From assembly GCF_947486615.1 (NCBI RefSeq), contig NZ_CANKUD010000007.1, forward strand, positions 177,769 through 241,768: 64,000 nt of DNA. The letters run 5' to 3'. Below, one piece after another: positions 28,135 through 35,395 of this stretch. Under the pieces are notes generated by a model. The model worked only from the letters and a program-made list of their open reading frames with translations, made no database searches and was not told the DNA's origin. The position numbers were made by a program, and so were the translations under genes. This DNA comes from an uncultured Modestobacter sp. Lineage in GTDB: Bacteria; Actinomycetota; Actinomycetes; Mycobacteriales; Geodermatophilaceae. Every line of letters begins with the position of its first letter. Position 1 is the first letter of the stretch.

Positions 28135-28794
28135 GTGGCCGGTTGCTGTGACCCCCGTGGCTGTGACCAGGTCTTCGACGCACGGTTCGCCCGGCGGCGG
28201 GCCGACCGGTACCGGCGGCGTGGGCTGGACCGCACCGCTCAGGCGATGGTGGAGCTGCTCGCCGAGCGCGGCCTCCAGGGGGCGACGGTGCTGGAGATCG
28301 GCGGCGGGGTGGGGGAGATCCAGCTCGAGCTGCTGGCCCGCGGCGCGGCGTCGGCGACGAACCTGGAGCTCTCGCCGTCCTACGAGGCCGAGGCGACCGC
28401 ACTGGTCGCCGAGGCCGGCCTGACCGGGCGGGTGCACCGCCGGCTGGTCGACGTCGCCGCCGACCCCGACGCGGTCGAGCCGGCCGACGTCGTGGTGCTG
28501 CACCGGGTGGTCTGCTGCTACCCGGACGTCGAGGCGCTGCTCGGCGCGGCCGCCGACCATGCGCGTCAGCAGCTGGTGTTCAGCCACCCGCCGCGCACCC
28601 TGCTGTCCCGCGCGGCCACGGGGGCGGAGAACCTCGCCGCTCGGGTGTCCGGCCGGGACTACCGCGCCTTCGCCCACCCGCCGGCGGAGATGCTCGCGGT
28701 GCTCGCGGAGCACGGCCTGGAGCTGACCGGCAGTCACCGCGGCCCGATCTGGCGGGTCGCCGCGCTCCGACGTCTTGACCGGCCAGCTCAGTAA
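28135..28794 (+). CDS. SAM-dependent methyltransferase
   Basis: A 219-residue class I methyltransferase. The start is unusual: CCDPRGCDQVFDARFARRRADRYRRRGLD, with a Cys-rich motif seen in a subgroup of actinobacterial methyltransferases related to Mg-protoporphyrin O-methyltransferase. The SAM site is VLEIGGGVGEIQLELL (residues about 47-62) with NLELS as motif II, and ADVVVLHRVVCCYPD as motif IV. The substrate is unknown. The GTG start at 28135 follows CAGGGT plus 6 bases and no ribosome site, so it may be leaderless. It ends 16 bases before the start of the arsR-type gene. Confidence 0.85.
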   Translation: MAGCCDPRGCDQVFDARFARRRADRYRRRGLDRTAQAMVELLAERGLQGATVLEIGGGVGEIQLELLARGAASATNLELSPSYEAEATALVAEAGLTGRVHRRLVDVAADPDAVEPADVVVLHRVVCCYPDVEALLGAAADHARQQLVFSHPPRTLLSRAATGAENLAARVSGRDYRAFAHPPAEMLAVLAEHGLELTGSHRGPIWRVAALRRLDRPAQ

Positions 28795-28806
28795 GTCATA
28801 GCTTAC
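28775..28806 (+). promoter_or_regulatory. Promoter with self-operator dyad for the ArsR/SRPBCC pair
   Basis: TTGACC (28775-28780), 18-base spacer, TAGCTT (28799-28804), then 6 bases to the GTG at 28811: a complete leaderless promoter. The dyad GTAAG-N6-CTTAC (28791-28806) covers the -10, as expected for autoregulation by an ArsR-type dimer. The -35 lies in the end of the methyltransferase gene. Confidence 0.6.
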
Positions 28807-28810
28807 GTTC

Positions 28811-29134
28811 GTGACGACTTACCGATCAGGGGACGGCTGGGAGGCCCTCGGGGACCCGACCCGGCGGGCCATCGTGACGTCCCTGGCCGAGCGGCCGCAG
28901 GCCGTCGGCGAGCTCGCCGACGAGCTGCCGATCAGCCGGCCGGCGGTGTCCCAGCACCTGAGGGTGCTCAAGGACGCCGGCCTCGTCACCGACCGCGCGG
29001 TCGGCACCCGCCGGGTCTACCGGCTCAGCCCGGAGGGTCTGGGTGCGCTGCGGGACCAGCTCGACACCTTCTGGCAGCGAGCCCTGCACGGCTACCAGGA
29101 GATCGCCGAACGACCGACCGAGGAGAACCCATGA
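28811..29134 (+). CDS. ArsR-family transcriptional regulator
   Basis: A 107-residue winged-helix repressor: DPTRRAIVTSLAERPQAVGELADELPISRPAVSQHLRVLKDAGLV is the HTH and the following RAVGTRRVYRLS the wing. There are no clustered cysteines for metal sensing, so it belongs to the metal-independent subgroup that is usually paired with SRPBCC (AHSA1) proteins. It overlaps such a gene by 4 bases (ATGA). Start GTG at 28811 with a leaderless promoter and a dyad operator just upstream. Confidence 0.92.
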   Translation: MTTYRSGDGWEALGDPTRRAIVTSLAERPQAVGELADELPISRPAVSQHLRVLKDAGLVTDRAVGTRRVYRLSPEGLGALRDQLDTFWQRALHGYQEIAERPTEENP

Positions 29135-29613
29135 CCCAGACAGCTGCCGTGGTGGTCCGCCGCGAGATCGTCGTGCACGCGACGGTCGAGCAGGCGTTCA
29201 CCGTGTTCACCACCCGGTTCGGCGACTTCAAGCCACCGGAGCACAACCTGCTCGGCGCCCCGATCGTCGAGACCGTGTTCGAGCCGCGGGTCGGCGGCGC
29301 GATCATCGACCGGGCCGCCGACGGCAGCGAGTGCCGCTGGGCCCGCGTCCTGGTCCACGAGCCGCCGCACCGCGTGGTCTTCAGCTGGGACATCAGCCCG
29401 CAGTGGCAGGTGGAGACCGACCCCGAGCGCACCAGCGAGGTCGAGGTGCGGTTCGTCCCGGAGGGGTCGGACGCCACCCGGGTCACCGTGGAGCACCGGC
29501 ACCTCGACCGGCACGGCGAGGGCTGGCCGGCCGTCAGCAACGGCGTCGCCGACGACGCCGGCTGGCCGCTGTACCTGGCCCGGTTCGCCGCCCTGCTGGC
29601 TGCGGACAGCTGA
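29131..29613 (+). CDS. SRPBCC (AHSA1-like) domain protein
   Basis: A 160-residue START/AHSA1-type ligand-binding protein: VRREIVVHATVEQAFTVFTTRFGDF at the start, VGGAIIDRAADGSECRWARVLVHEPPHRVVFSW in the centre and the WPLYLARFAALLA helix at the end that closes the cavity. The ligand is unknown. Coupled by ATGA overlap to the ArsR-type gene, a very common pairing, so the regulator probably responds to the same stress or ligand. A hairpin follows the stop. Confidence 0.9.
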   Translation: MTQTAAVVVRREIVVHATVEQAFTVFTTRFGDFKPPEHNLLGAPIVETVFEPRVGGAIIDRAADGSECRWARVLVHEPPHRVVFSWDISPQWQVETDPERTSEVEVRFVPEGSDATRVTVEHRHLDRHGEGWPAVSNGVADDAGWPLYLARFAALLAADS

Positions 29614-29634
29614 CCGCACGGCGGTCTCCCGTCG

Positions 29635-29673
29635 GGGGCCGGCGCACGCTGAGCGACGCAGCGCGCCGGCCCC
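29635..29673 (+). terminator. Hairpin after the SRPBCC gene
   Basis: GGGGCCGGCGC (29635-29645) pairs perfectly with GCGCCGGCCCC (29663-29673); loop 17 bases. Begins 22 bases after the stop. No T-run. Confidence 0.6.
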
Positions 29674-29789
29674 TGAGGGCAGGTCCCCGGCGAACGTGCA
29701 GGTCGCGCACAGAAAGTCCTCAAGGACTCCGTTCACCCGGTCGATCTACTGGTTGTCAGCCGATGACCCACAGTGAGCGGAGACCGAAC

Positions 29790-30500
29790 GTGTCCACCCC
29801 GATGGCCAGCACCCCCCGCGGCGTCACCCGCGTCCTGATCCTCGCCGACGCCCCGGTCCTGCGCCGTGGGCTGATCGGCATGATCAACGAGACCGCCGGC
29901 ATGCAGGCGGTGGGCACCCCCGGGGAGCCGCGCCGCGCGCTGACCCTGGCCGAGTCCGCCCGCCCCGACGCCGTCGTGGTCGAGCTGGGCACCGGCCGGG
30001 CCGCCACGCTGAACGCCTGCCGCGACCTGCGCCGCCGCTTCCCGCAGCTGGCGATCGTCGCCCTGGCCACCTCCGAGGACCCGGCCGTGGTCAACGAGGC
30101 GCTGGCCGCCGGCGTCCGCGGCTACCTGCTGATGAACACCTCCCCGACCCTGCTGGGCTGGGCGGTGCTCGCGGCCCGCGCCGGGCGCACCGTGGTCGAC
30201 CCGCAGATCCGCCGCGGTGAGGGCTCCGAGGTGCCGGTCTCCCGCGAGCTGACCCCCGAGGTGCCGCTGACCCGCCGCGAGTCCGACGTCCTCGACGAGC
30301 TCATCCAGGGCCAGTCGAACCGGGCGATCGGCAAGAACCTGTTCATCTCCGAGGACACCGTCAAGTCCCACGTCAAGGCGATCCTGCGCAAGCTGGGTGC
30401 CCGCGACCGGGCGCACGCGGTGTCCCTGGTGCTCTCGGCCCGCAACCCGGGCTGCAGCTGCGGCGCCCACCGGCTCACCGAGGCCCCGGCCGACGTCTGA
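29790..30500 (+). CDS. LuxR-type orphan regulator with degenerate receiver domain
   Basis: A 236-residue NarL/FixJ-like protein. The receiver part (12-130) keeps the fold pattern (VLILADAPVLRRGLIGMI, GVRGYLL) but lacks key residues: the acidic pair is A19-D20, the phosphorylatable Asp position is Glu65 (VVVELG) and the conserved Lys is Met115 (LLMNTSP). The C-terminal HTH (LTRRESDVLDELIQGQSNRAIGKNLFISEDTVKSHVKAILRKLG, 160-203) is intact. So it likely acts without phosphorylation. A Cys-containing tail (NPGCSCGAH) follows. GTG 29790 has GGAGA 7 bases before it; ATG 29763 in frame is the alternative. No sensor kinase is adjacent. Confidence 0.88.
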   Translation: MSTPMASTPRGVTRVLILADAPVLRRGLIGMINETAGMQAVGTPGEPRRALTLAESARPDAVVVELGTGRAATLNACRDLRRRFPQLAIVALATSEDPAVVNEALAAGVRGYLLMNTSPTLLGWAVLAARAGRTVVDPQIRRGEGSEVPVSRELTPEVPLTRRESDVLDELIQGQSNRAIGKNLFISEDTVKSHVKAILRKLGARDRAHAVSLVLSARNPGCSCGAHRLTEAPADV

Positions 30501-30508
30501 CCGCTCGG

Positions 30509-30537
30509 CACCCGCCGCCCGGGCCGGGCGGCGGGTG
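30509..30537 (+). terminator. Hairpin after the LuxR-type gene
   Basis: CACCCGCCGCCC (30509-30520) pairs perfectly with GGGCGGCGGGTG (30526-30537), loop GGGCC. It begins 9 bases after the stop codon. No T-run. Confidence 0.6.
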
Positions 30538-30551
30538 GGCGGAGCCGGGGT

Positions 30552-30563
30552 TAGGTTGCCCCG
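30552..30563 (+). promoter_or_regulatory. Candidate leaderless -10 (TAGGTT)
   Basis: TAGGTT (30552-30557) then 6 bases to the GTG at 30564; no ribosome site. The -35 would fall in the preceding terminator hairpin. Confidence 0.5.
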
Positions 30564-31409
30564 GTGCCTCCGACGACGACCGTTGTCAGCAGTGACCCGG
30601 CGCAGGTGCAGCGGCTGTTCGTCGTCGGCTGCCCGCGCTCGGGCACCACGCTCCTGCAGTCCTTCCTCGCCGCGCACCCCGCCGTCCACTCGTTCCCGGA
30701 GACGCACTTCTTCTACCGGCTGCGGGCCGGCGGTGAGCGGGCCGGGCAGGGGCTGATCAGCCCGGAGCTGGCCGCGGACCTGCCGCAGGTCGCCGGCTTC
30801 CTGGGCAGACCCGGCACGACCTGGCCGTCGCCGCCGACGGTGCCCGCCACGGCGGAGACGTTCGTGGCGACCGCCGACGCGGTGGCCCTCGCCGAGGGCG
30901 CCACCGGCTGGGTGGAGAAGACCCCGGCCAACCTCTACGCGATCGACCTGATCGAGCAGCTGGTGCCCGGCGCCCGGTTCCTGCACATCCTCCGGGACGG
31001 CGCCGACGTGGTCACCAGCCTCTGCGCCGTCGCCGGCGGGTGGGGGAGCAGCTACTCGGTGGACCAGGCGCTGGACCTGTGGACCGAGTGCGTCGAGATC
31101 ACCGCCGCCCACCGCGACCGGCCGGGCCACCACGTCGTCTCCTACGCCGACCTGGCACAGCGCCCCGAGCCCACCCTGCGGTCGGCCTGCGACGCCGTCG
31201 GGCTGGAGTACCGCCCGGCGATGGTCGAGGGCCGGGCCACCGCCGCCCGCGGCCTGATCAAGGACTTCGAGCACTGGAAGGGCGACAACGTCGGCCCGCT
31301 CGCGTACCGCCCGCGCGAGCGGTTCGCCCAGGCCTTCGACCCCGGGACCCGCCGCCGGATCGAGGAGCGGGTCGCCGCCGTGCAGCTGCCGGAGACCGTG
31401 CCCGGCTGA
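30564..31409 (+). CDS. PAPS-dependent sulfotransferase family protein
   Basis: A 281-residue protein with the 5'-phosphosulfate loop CPRSGTTLLQSFLAAHP (residues about 23-39), FPETHFFYRL, WVEKTPANLYAIDLIEQLVPGARFLHILRDGADVVTS with the 3'-phosphate-binding Arg and Ser, and a C-terminal WKGDNVGPL and RPRERF. Such enzymes move sulfate from PAPS to carbohydrates, lipids or small molecules; the acceptor is unknown. Leaderless-type GTG start. Confidence 0.88.
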   Translation: MPPTTTVVSSDPAQVQRLFVVGCPRSGTTLLQSFLAAHPAVHSFPETHFFYRLRAGGERAGQGLISPELAADLPQVAGFLGRPGTTWPSPPTVPATAETFVATADAVALAEGATGWVEKTPANLYAIDLIEQLVPGARFLHILRDGADVVTSLCAVAGGWGSSYSVDQALDLWTECVEITAAHRDRPGHHVVSYADLAQRPEPTLRSACDAVGLEYRPAMVEGRATAARGLIKDFEHWKGDNVGPLAYRPRERFAQAFDPGTRRRIEERVAAVQLPETVPG

Positions 31410-31434
31410 GCCGCACGGGGTTACCGTGCTGGGC

Positions 31435-31794
31435 ATGGTCGGCATCCTGGCGGCTGCGCTGCTGCTCCTGCTGCTGGCCGGGATCGTCGCCTGGGCGGTC
31501 TCGGAGCCTCGGCCCGCGGCCGGCCGGGCACTGCCGCCGCGCGAACGGGCCTGGCAGCAGCAGGCCGTCGCCGCCGCCCGCTGGGGCGCCGCGCACGACG
31601 AGGTCGACGGGGAGACGCGGGTGCTGCTGCGGCGCAGCTGCCCCGGCCTCGACGGGCGCCCGGAGGTGCTCGAGGAGCGGGTCTTCGACAGCTTCCCGGC
31701 GGACGACCCGATGTGGGAGGCGCGCTTCACCGAGGCGATGGCCGGCGCCCGGTTCCGCTGCTCGTACCTCAACACCGAGGAGGGGCACGGCTGA
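31435..31794 (+). CDS. Small protein with one N-terminal membrane helix
   Basis: Unrecognised, 119 residues. Residues 1-22 (GILAAALLLLLLAGIVAWAV) form a single anchor; the rest is soluble, with ERAWQQQAVAAARWGAAHDEVDGETRVLLRRSCPG and a conserved-looking end ERVFDSFPADDPMWEARFTEAMAGARFRCSYLN. ATG 31435 is preceded by TACCGT plus 7 bases, so it is likely leaderless; GTG at 31426 is a possible longer start. It lies 25 bases after the sulfotransferase stop. Confidence 0.75.
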   Translation: MVGILAAALLLLLLAGIVAWAVSEPRPAAGRALPPRERAWQQQAVAAARWGAAHDEVDGETRVLLRRSCPGLDGRPEVLEERVFDSFPADDPMWEARFTEAMAGARFRCSYLNTEEGHG

Positions 31795-31817
31795 GCCGGT
31801 CGGGCAGGATGGGCGGC

Positions 31818-32264
31818 ATGGGTCAGGTCGTCGCCACCACCGAACGGGTCGTGCGGGCACCGGCGGACGTCGTCCGCGCGGCACTCGCCGACTACACCAC
31901 CACCCGCCCCGCGGTGCTGCCCGAGCAGTACAGCGAGTACCGGGTGGACGCCGGCGGGCAGGGGGCCGGCACGAAGGTCCACTGGCGGCTGCAGGCGACG
32001 TCCAAGCGGGTGCGCGAGCAGGACGTCGTCGTCACCGAGACCCCGGACGGCGCGCTGGTGGAGACCGACACCAACTCGACCATGGTGACCACCTGGACCG
32101 TGTCGGCCGCCGACGCCGGGGTCAGCACCGTGCGGGCGCGCACCACCTGGACCGGTGCGACCGGCATCGGCGGGTTCTTCGAGCGCACCTTCGCGCCCAA
32201 GGGCCTGTCCCGCATCCAGGACGCGATGCTGACCCGGCTCGAACAGGCGGTCACCGCCGGCTGA
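31818..32264 (+). CDS. SRPBCC-family protein (polyketide-cyclase/dehydrase-like)
   Basis: 148 residues of a START-like fold: VVATTERVVRAPADVVRAALADYTTTRPAVLPEQYSEYRV, a beta-rich centre GTKVHWRLQATSKRVREQDVVVTETPDG and the closing helix FFERTFAPKGLSRIQDAMLTRLEQAV. It is distantly like the SRPBCC protein at 29131 but not a close copy. The function is unknown. ATG 31818 is preceded by CAGGAT plus 7 bases (leaderless type); ATG 31809 in frame is the alternative. Confidence 0.83.
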   Translation: MGQVVATTERVVRAPADVVRAALADYTTTRPAVLPEQYSEYRVDAGGQGAGTKVHWRLQATSKRVREQDVVVTETPDGALVETDTNSTMVTTWTVSAADAGVSTVRARTTWTGATGIGGFFERTFAPKGLSRIQDAMLTRLEQAVTAG

Positions 32265-32292
32265 GTTGCGGGCGCGGTCGCCGTCCGGCAGG

Positions 32293-32304
32293 GACGATGG
32301 GGGA
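32293..32304 (+). promoter_or_regulatory. Candidate leaderless -10 (GACGAT)
   Basis: GACGAT (32293-32298) then GGGGGA and GTG at 32305. The same hexamer precedes the genes at 36250 (7-base gap) and at 63451 on the minus strand (6-base gap). Confidence 0.5.
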
Positions 32305-33150
32305 GTGACCGCAGCGACACCCACCGTCGAGGGGCTCTCCGAGCTCGCCGGCCTGCTCGCCGACGGCGGGGCCCTCGTGCTCTCCGGCGCCGGGCTCTCC
32401 ACCGACTCCGGCATCCCCGACTACCGCGGTGCGACCGGCTCGCTGCGCCGGCACACACCGATGACCTACCAGACCTTCACCCGCGACCCGCGGGGCCGGC
32501 ACCGCTACTGGGCGCGCAGCTACGTCGGCTGGCGGCAGATCGCCGACGCCCGGCCCAACGCCGGCCACCGGGCCGTCGCCGTGCTGCAGCAGGCCGGCGC
32601 GGTGGGGGAGGTGATCACCCAGAACGTCGACGGGCTGCACCAGGCCGGCGGGGCCCGCGACGTGCTGGAGCTGCACGGCGGCCTGGACCGGACCGTCTGC
32701 CTGGCCTGCGACGACGTCGCCTCCCGGGTGGAGCTGGACCGGCGGCTGCGCACGGTGAACCCAGGCTTCCGCCCCGAGGTCACCGACGAGGTCAACCCGG
32801 ACGGCGACGTGGAGCTGCCCGAGGAGGCGCTCGACGGGTTCGTGATGGTCGACTGCCTGGCCTGCGGCGGTGGTCCGCTCAAGCCCGACGTCGTCTTCTT
32901 CGGCGAGACCGTGCCGCGGGACCGGGTCGACCGCTGCTTCGCCCTCGTCGAGCAGGCCCGGTCGCTGCTGGTGCTGGGCTCGTCGTTGACCGTGATGAGC
33001 GGCTACCGGTTCGTCATCGCCGCCGCCAAGCGCGGCATCCCGGTCGCCGTCGTGAACTCCGGACCCACCCGCGGCGACGCCAAGGCCACGCTCAAGGTCG
33101 ACGCCCCGCTGGGCGCAGTGCTGCCCGGGCTGGCCCGCCGGCTGGCATGA
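32305..33150 (+). CDS. Sirtuin, NAD-dependent protein deacylase
   Basis: A 281-residue Sir2 protein: GAGLSTDSGIPDYRG (NAD site), TQNVDGLHQAGG, catalytic His in ELHGGL, a zinc site formed by CLAC (about residues 132-135) and CLAC (about 185-188), then KPDVVFFGETVP and LGSSLTVMSGY. This is the full class II-like set for a lysine deacylase acting on cytoplasmic proteins. An insertion between the two CxxC pairs (NPGFRPEVTDEVNPDGDVELPEE) is long. Nothing suggests a defence-type SIR2 effector. It overlaps the next small gene by 4 bases (ATGA). Confidence 0.92.
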   Translation: MTAATPTVEGLSELAGLLADGGALVLSGAGLSTDSGIPDYRGATGSLRRHTPMTYQTFTRDPRGRHRYWARSYVGWRQIADARPNAGHRAVAVLQQAGAVGEVITQNVDGLHQAGGARDVLELHGGLDRTVCLACDDVASRVELDRRLRTVNPGFRPEVTDEVNPDGDVELPEEALDGFVMVDCLACGGGPLKPDVVFFGETVPRDRVDRCFALVEQARSLLVLGSSLTVMSGYRFVIAAAKRGIPVAVVNSGPTRGDAKATLKVDAPLGAVLPGLARRLA

Positions 33151-33446
33151 CCCGCGAGGTCGAGCACACCGACGACGGTCGCTGGATCGTCGTGGACGGC
33201 CGCCGCTGGCGGACCGCCGACCCGGCCCTGCCCGACGACGTCCGGGCCCGGCTGTTGCACCACCTCGGGGTGGCCCGGTCGGCGGTGCGCACCTCGCGCG
33301 GGGACGACGACGCGGTGGCCGCCGCCCGTGCCCGGGTGCAGCTGGCCAAGACCGGCCTCGGTGAGCGCGGCCCGGCCTGGTGGGACCAGGACGATGACGA
33401 GCGCCGCACCCGCTGGGAGTCCGCCCTCCGCGACCTGGAGCCCTGA
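33147..33446 (+). CDS. Small protein often labelled biopolymer transporter Tol
   Basis: 99 residues, no membrane segment: DDGRWIVVDGRRWRTADPALPDDVRARLLHHLGVARSAVRTS, then a helical stretch AVAAARARVQLAKTGLGERG and PAWWDQDDDERRTRWESALRDL. I recall the W-IV-GRRWR-DP pattern from many actinobacterial and proteobacterial short proteins that carry the label Tol without evidence; the true role is unknown. Coupled to the sirtuin gene by a 4-base overlap. Confidence 0.8.
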   Translation: MTREVEHTDDGRWIVVDGRRWRTADPALPDDVRARLLHHLGVARSAVRTSRGDDDAVAAARARVQLAKTGLGERGPAWWDQDDDERRTRWESALRDLEP

Positions 33447-33507
33447 GGGGCTGCGGCCCCTGGGGTCGGGGATTGGTCGTTCGTCGCCGCGGGCAGGAAG
33501 GCCGGCG

Positions 33508-34464
33508 ATGCAGACCTTCCTGCCGGTCGCCGACTTCACCGAGTCCGCCCGGCTCCTGGACAACCCCCGCCTCGGCAAGCAGCGGGTCGAGTGCCTGCAG
33601 GTGCTGCGCGCCCTAGAGCTCCCCGACTACGGCTGGGCCAACCACCCGGTGGTCACCATGTGGCGCGGGCACACCGCCGGCCTGGTCGTCTACTCACTGG
33701 CGATGGTGCGGGTCTGGCGTGAGCGCGGCTTCGCCGACACCACCGAGACGCTGATCGCCGAGTTCGCCCCGGACGCCGCCGCGCTGACCCAGGCCGAAGC
33801 CGCGGACGCCGGGCTGCTGCCCAGCTGGGTCGGCGACGAAGCGCTGCACCTGTCGCACCGGTCGAACCTGCTGGCCAAGGACCCGGGCTTCTACCGCTCC
33901 CGGTTTCCCGCCGACCCCGACGACCTGCCCTACGTCTGGCCCGGCCCGGACGACGTGCCGCCGGCGCCCGCACCGGAGGGCGTGCCGGTCTGGGTGGTGC
34001 GGCCGCGGGCGCACAACGAGCTGGGCGCCGCACTGGCCACCGGGGTGGTGGGGCTGGGCACCCAGTCCGGCATCGACGTCGACGCGACCGGCCAGTCACC
34101 GGCCGAGCTGCGCGCGCTGTCCAAGGAGCTCTCCGGGCGCCGTCCGGCCAAGGACCTCCGCCAGCTGTCCGCCTTCCTGGACGACGTGGCGCCGGGCGAC
34201 CTGGTCGGCCTGCCGATCGAGCACGGTGGTGGCCTGCTGCTGGGTGAGGTGGTGGGCGACTATGCCTTCGCCGGCCGCGAGCTGCTGCCGCACCGCCGTC
34301 CGACCCGGTTCGAGTCGGTCGTGCCGCGCTCGGCGGCCCGGCCACCGGCGACCCTGCAGGACCCGCGGGCGCTGTTCCAGGTGGTCCTCGACCCCGACGC
34401 CGTCCCGGCGGCCCTGGCGGCCCGGACCCCGTCCCGGGTTGTGGCCGGCCGCCGGCCGGGTTGA
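33508..34464 (+). CDS. Fusion: pyrimidine-dimer-glycosylase-like (MSMEG_6728) domain plus Mrr-N-like reader domain
   Basis: 318 residues. Residues 1-145 begin QTFLPVADFTESARLLDNPRLGKQRVE, a MSMEG_6728/T4 endonuclease V-like (Pyr_excise) pattern with GWANHPVVTMWRGH. Residues 160-292 (VWVVRPRAHNELGAALATG, PGDLVGLP, LLLGEVVGDYAF, HRRPTRFESVVPRS) resemble the N-terminal domain of Mrr-type restriction proteins, which I take as a sensor of DNA or modified bases. The linker 146-159 is Pro-rich. So the protein may detect or process a DNA lesion or modification. ATG 33508; ribosome site weak (GGAAGG, 9 bases upstream). It follows the sirtuin pair by 61 bases. A 17-bp hairpin starts 8 bases after the stop. 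Confidence 0.8.
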   Translation: MQTFLPVADFTESARLLDNPRLGKQRVECLQVLRALELPDYGWANHPVVTMWRGHTAGLVVYSLAMVRVWRERGFADTTETLIAEFAPDAAALTQAEAADAGLLPSWVGDEALHLSHRSNLLAKDPGFYRSRFPADPDDLPYVWPGPDDVPPAPAPEGVPVWVVRPRAHNELGAALATGVVGLGTQSGIDVDATGQSPAELRALSKELSGRRPAKDLRQLSAFLDDVAPGDLVGLPIEHGGGLLLGEVVGDYAFAGRELLPHRRPTRFESVVPRSAARPPATLQDPRALFQVVLDPDAVPAALAARTPSRVVAGRRPG

Positions 34465-34471
34465 CCCGGTC

Positions 34472-34515
34472 GACCTGACGTTGAGCCGCGCCACGGCACG
34501 GCTCAACGTCAGGTC
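34472..34515. terminator. Perfect 17-bp hairpin at a convergent junction
   Basis: Left arm GACCTGACGTTGAGCCG (34472-34488) and right arm CGGCTCAACGTCAGGTC (34499-34515), loop 10 bases. The right arm touches the stop (34514-34516) of the phosphotransferase gene on the other strand. No T-run. Confidence 0.6.
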
Positions 34516-35395
34516 AGCCGGCTCTACCCAGACGGGCACCGACCTCCTCGACGGCGGCGGTCAGCCGGGCGCGGGCTTCGGGGAGGTCGGCCGGTTCCCG
34601 CGCCGCGTGCACGAACCACCAGGCGCCGGAGTAGAGCCGCCGGAACCAGACGAACGGTGCGATTTCGTCGTCGGTGACCGGGTCGGGCATCGCGTCCAGC
34701 GCGGCTCGGCCGTCGAGCCGGGCGGTGGCGCGCAGGCTGGCCAGGTCCCAGCCCCGTGGGCCCCGGGAGGTGTCCTCGAGGTCGGTCCAGCGCAGTCCCT
34801 CGCTCGTGACCAGCAGGTTGCCGGAGTGGGTGTCGCCGTGCAGCGTCATCTCGGGGCCGGTGAGGCGTGGCCGCAGTGCGGTGACCAGTTCGCCGACCTC
34901 GGGGAGCAGTGCGGGGTCGGCGCCCAGCTCGGCGCCGGTGGCCAGGAAGGTCGCCAGGTCGTCCAGCGGCCGGTCCAGCGGCGAGCCGGTCCACAGCGGC
35001 GGCAGCGTGCCGAGCACCTCGTGCAGCTCGGCCAGCGACCGGCCGGCCTGCTCCGCCGTCGGCCGTGCTGGCGACACGTCGACATGTCGCCAGAACGACA
35101 CGGTGAGCCCGTCGTGCTCGTGCGGACCGGGTGGCAGCAGGTCCGACGGCGGTACGACCGCCGCCCCGGCCGCGGTCAGTGCCGCGGCGAGCGCGACCTC
35201 CCGGGTGAACGGCTCGCGGATCTGTGGCCGGAGCAGTGGGGTGTAGACCGCCACCCGCGCCACCACCGGTGCCGGGCGCAGGTGCACCACGGCGTTGACG
35301 CCCCAGGACAGCAGCGCCGGGTCGTCGACGCCGAGGCCGTGCTGCCGCGCGAGGGCCACCGCGGCGGCGACCGCCCGCCCGGCGGTGGCCGTCAC
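34514..35395 (-). CDS. APH-family small-molecule phosphotransferase
   Basis: A 293-residue kinase-like protein: catalytic loop LHGDTHSGNLL (HGDxHxxN), metal Asp region WTDLEDTSRGPRGWDLASL, and an N-terminal lobe VVHLRPAPVVARVAVYTP. The family includes aminoglycoside and choline kinases; the substrate here is unknown and resistance should not be assumed. Inside the gene, around 35068-35093, CTGGCGACA and TGTCGCCAG form a 9-bp dyad encoding part of SFWRHVDVSPARP. The GTG start at 35395 overlaps the thioesterase stop by 4 bases. Last gene of a coupled three-gene set. Confidence 0.85.
   Translation of the reverse strand: MTATAGRAVAAAVALARQHGLGVDDPALLSWGVNAVVHLRPAPVVARVAVYTPLLRPQIREPFTREVALAAALTAAGAAVVPPSDLLPPGPHEHDGLTVSFWRHVDVSPARPTAEQAGRSLAELHEVLGTLPPLWTGSPLDRPLDDLATFLATGAELGADPALLPEVGELVTALRPRLTGPEMTLHGDTHSGNLLVTSEGLRWTDLEDTSRGPRGWDLASLRATARLDGRAALDAMPDPVTDDEIAPFVWFRRLYSGAWWFVHAAREPADLPEARARLTAAVEEVGARLGRAG

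Noticed and set aside
32305-34464. Sirtuin, Tol-like protein and Mrr-N fusion as a SIR2-type phage-defence operon
   Set aside because: The sirtuin has the full deacylase set with zinc cysteines and no effector fusion; the third gene is 61 bases away and separately started. Left only as a repair/restriction idea for the third gene.
34514-35395. Aminoglycoside resistance gene
   Set aside because: The APH fold alone does not show this; the gene is coupled to a thioesterase and a VOC gene and not to mobile DNA.
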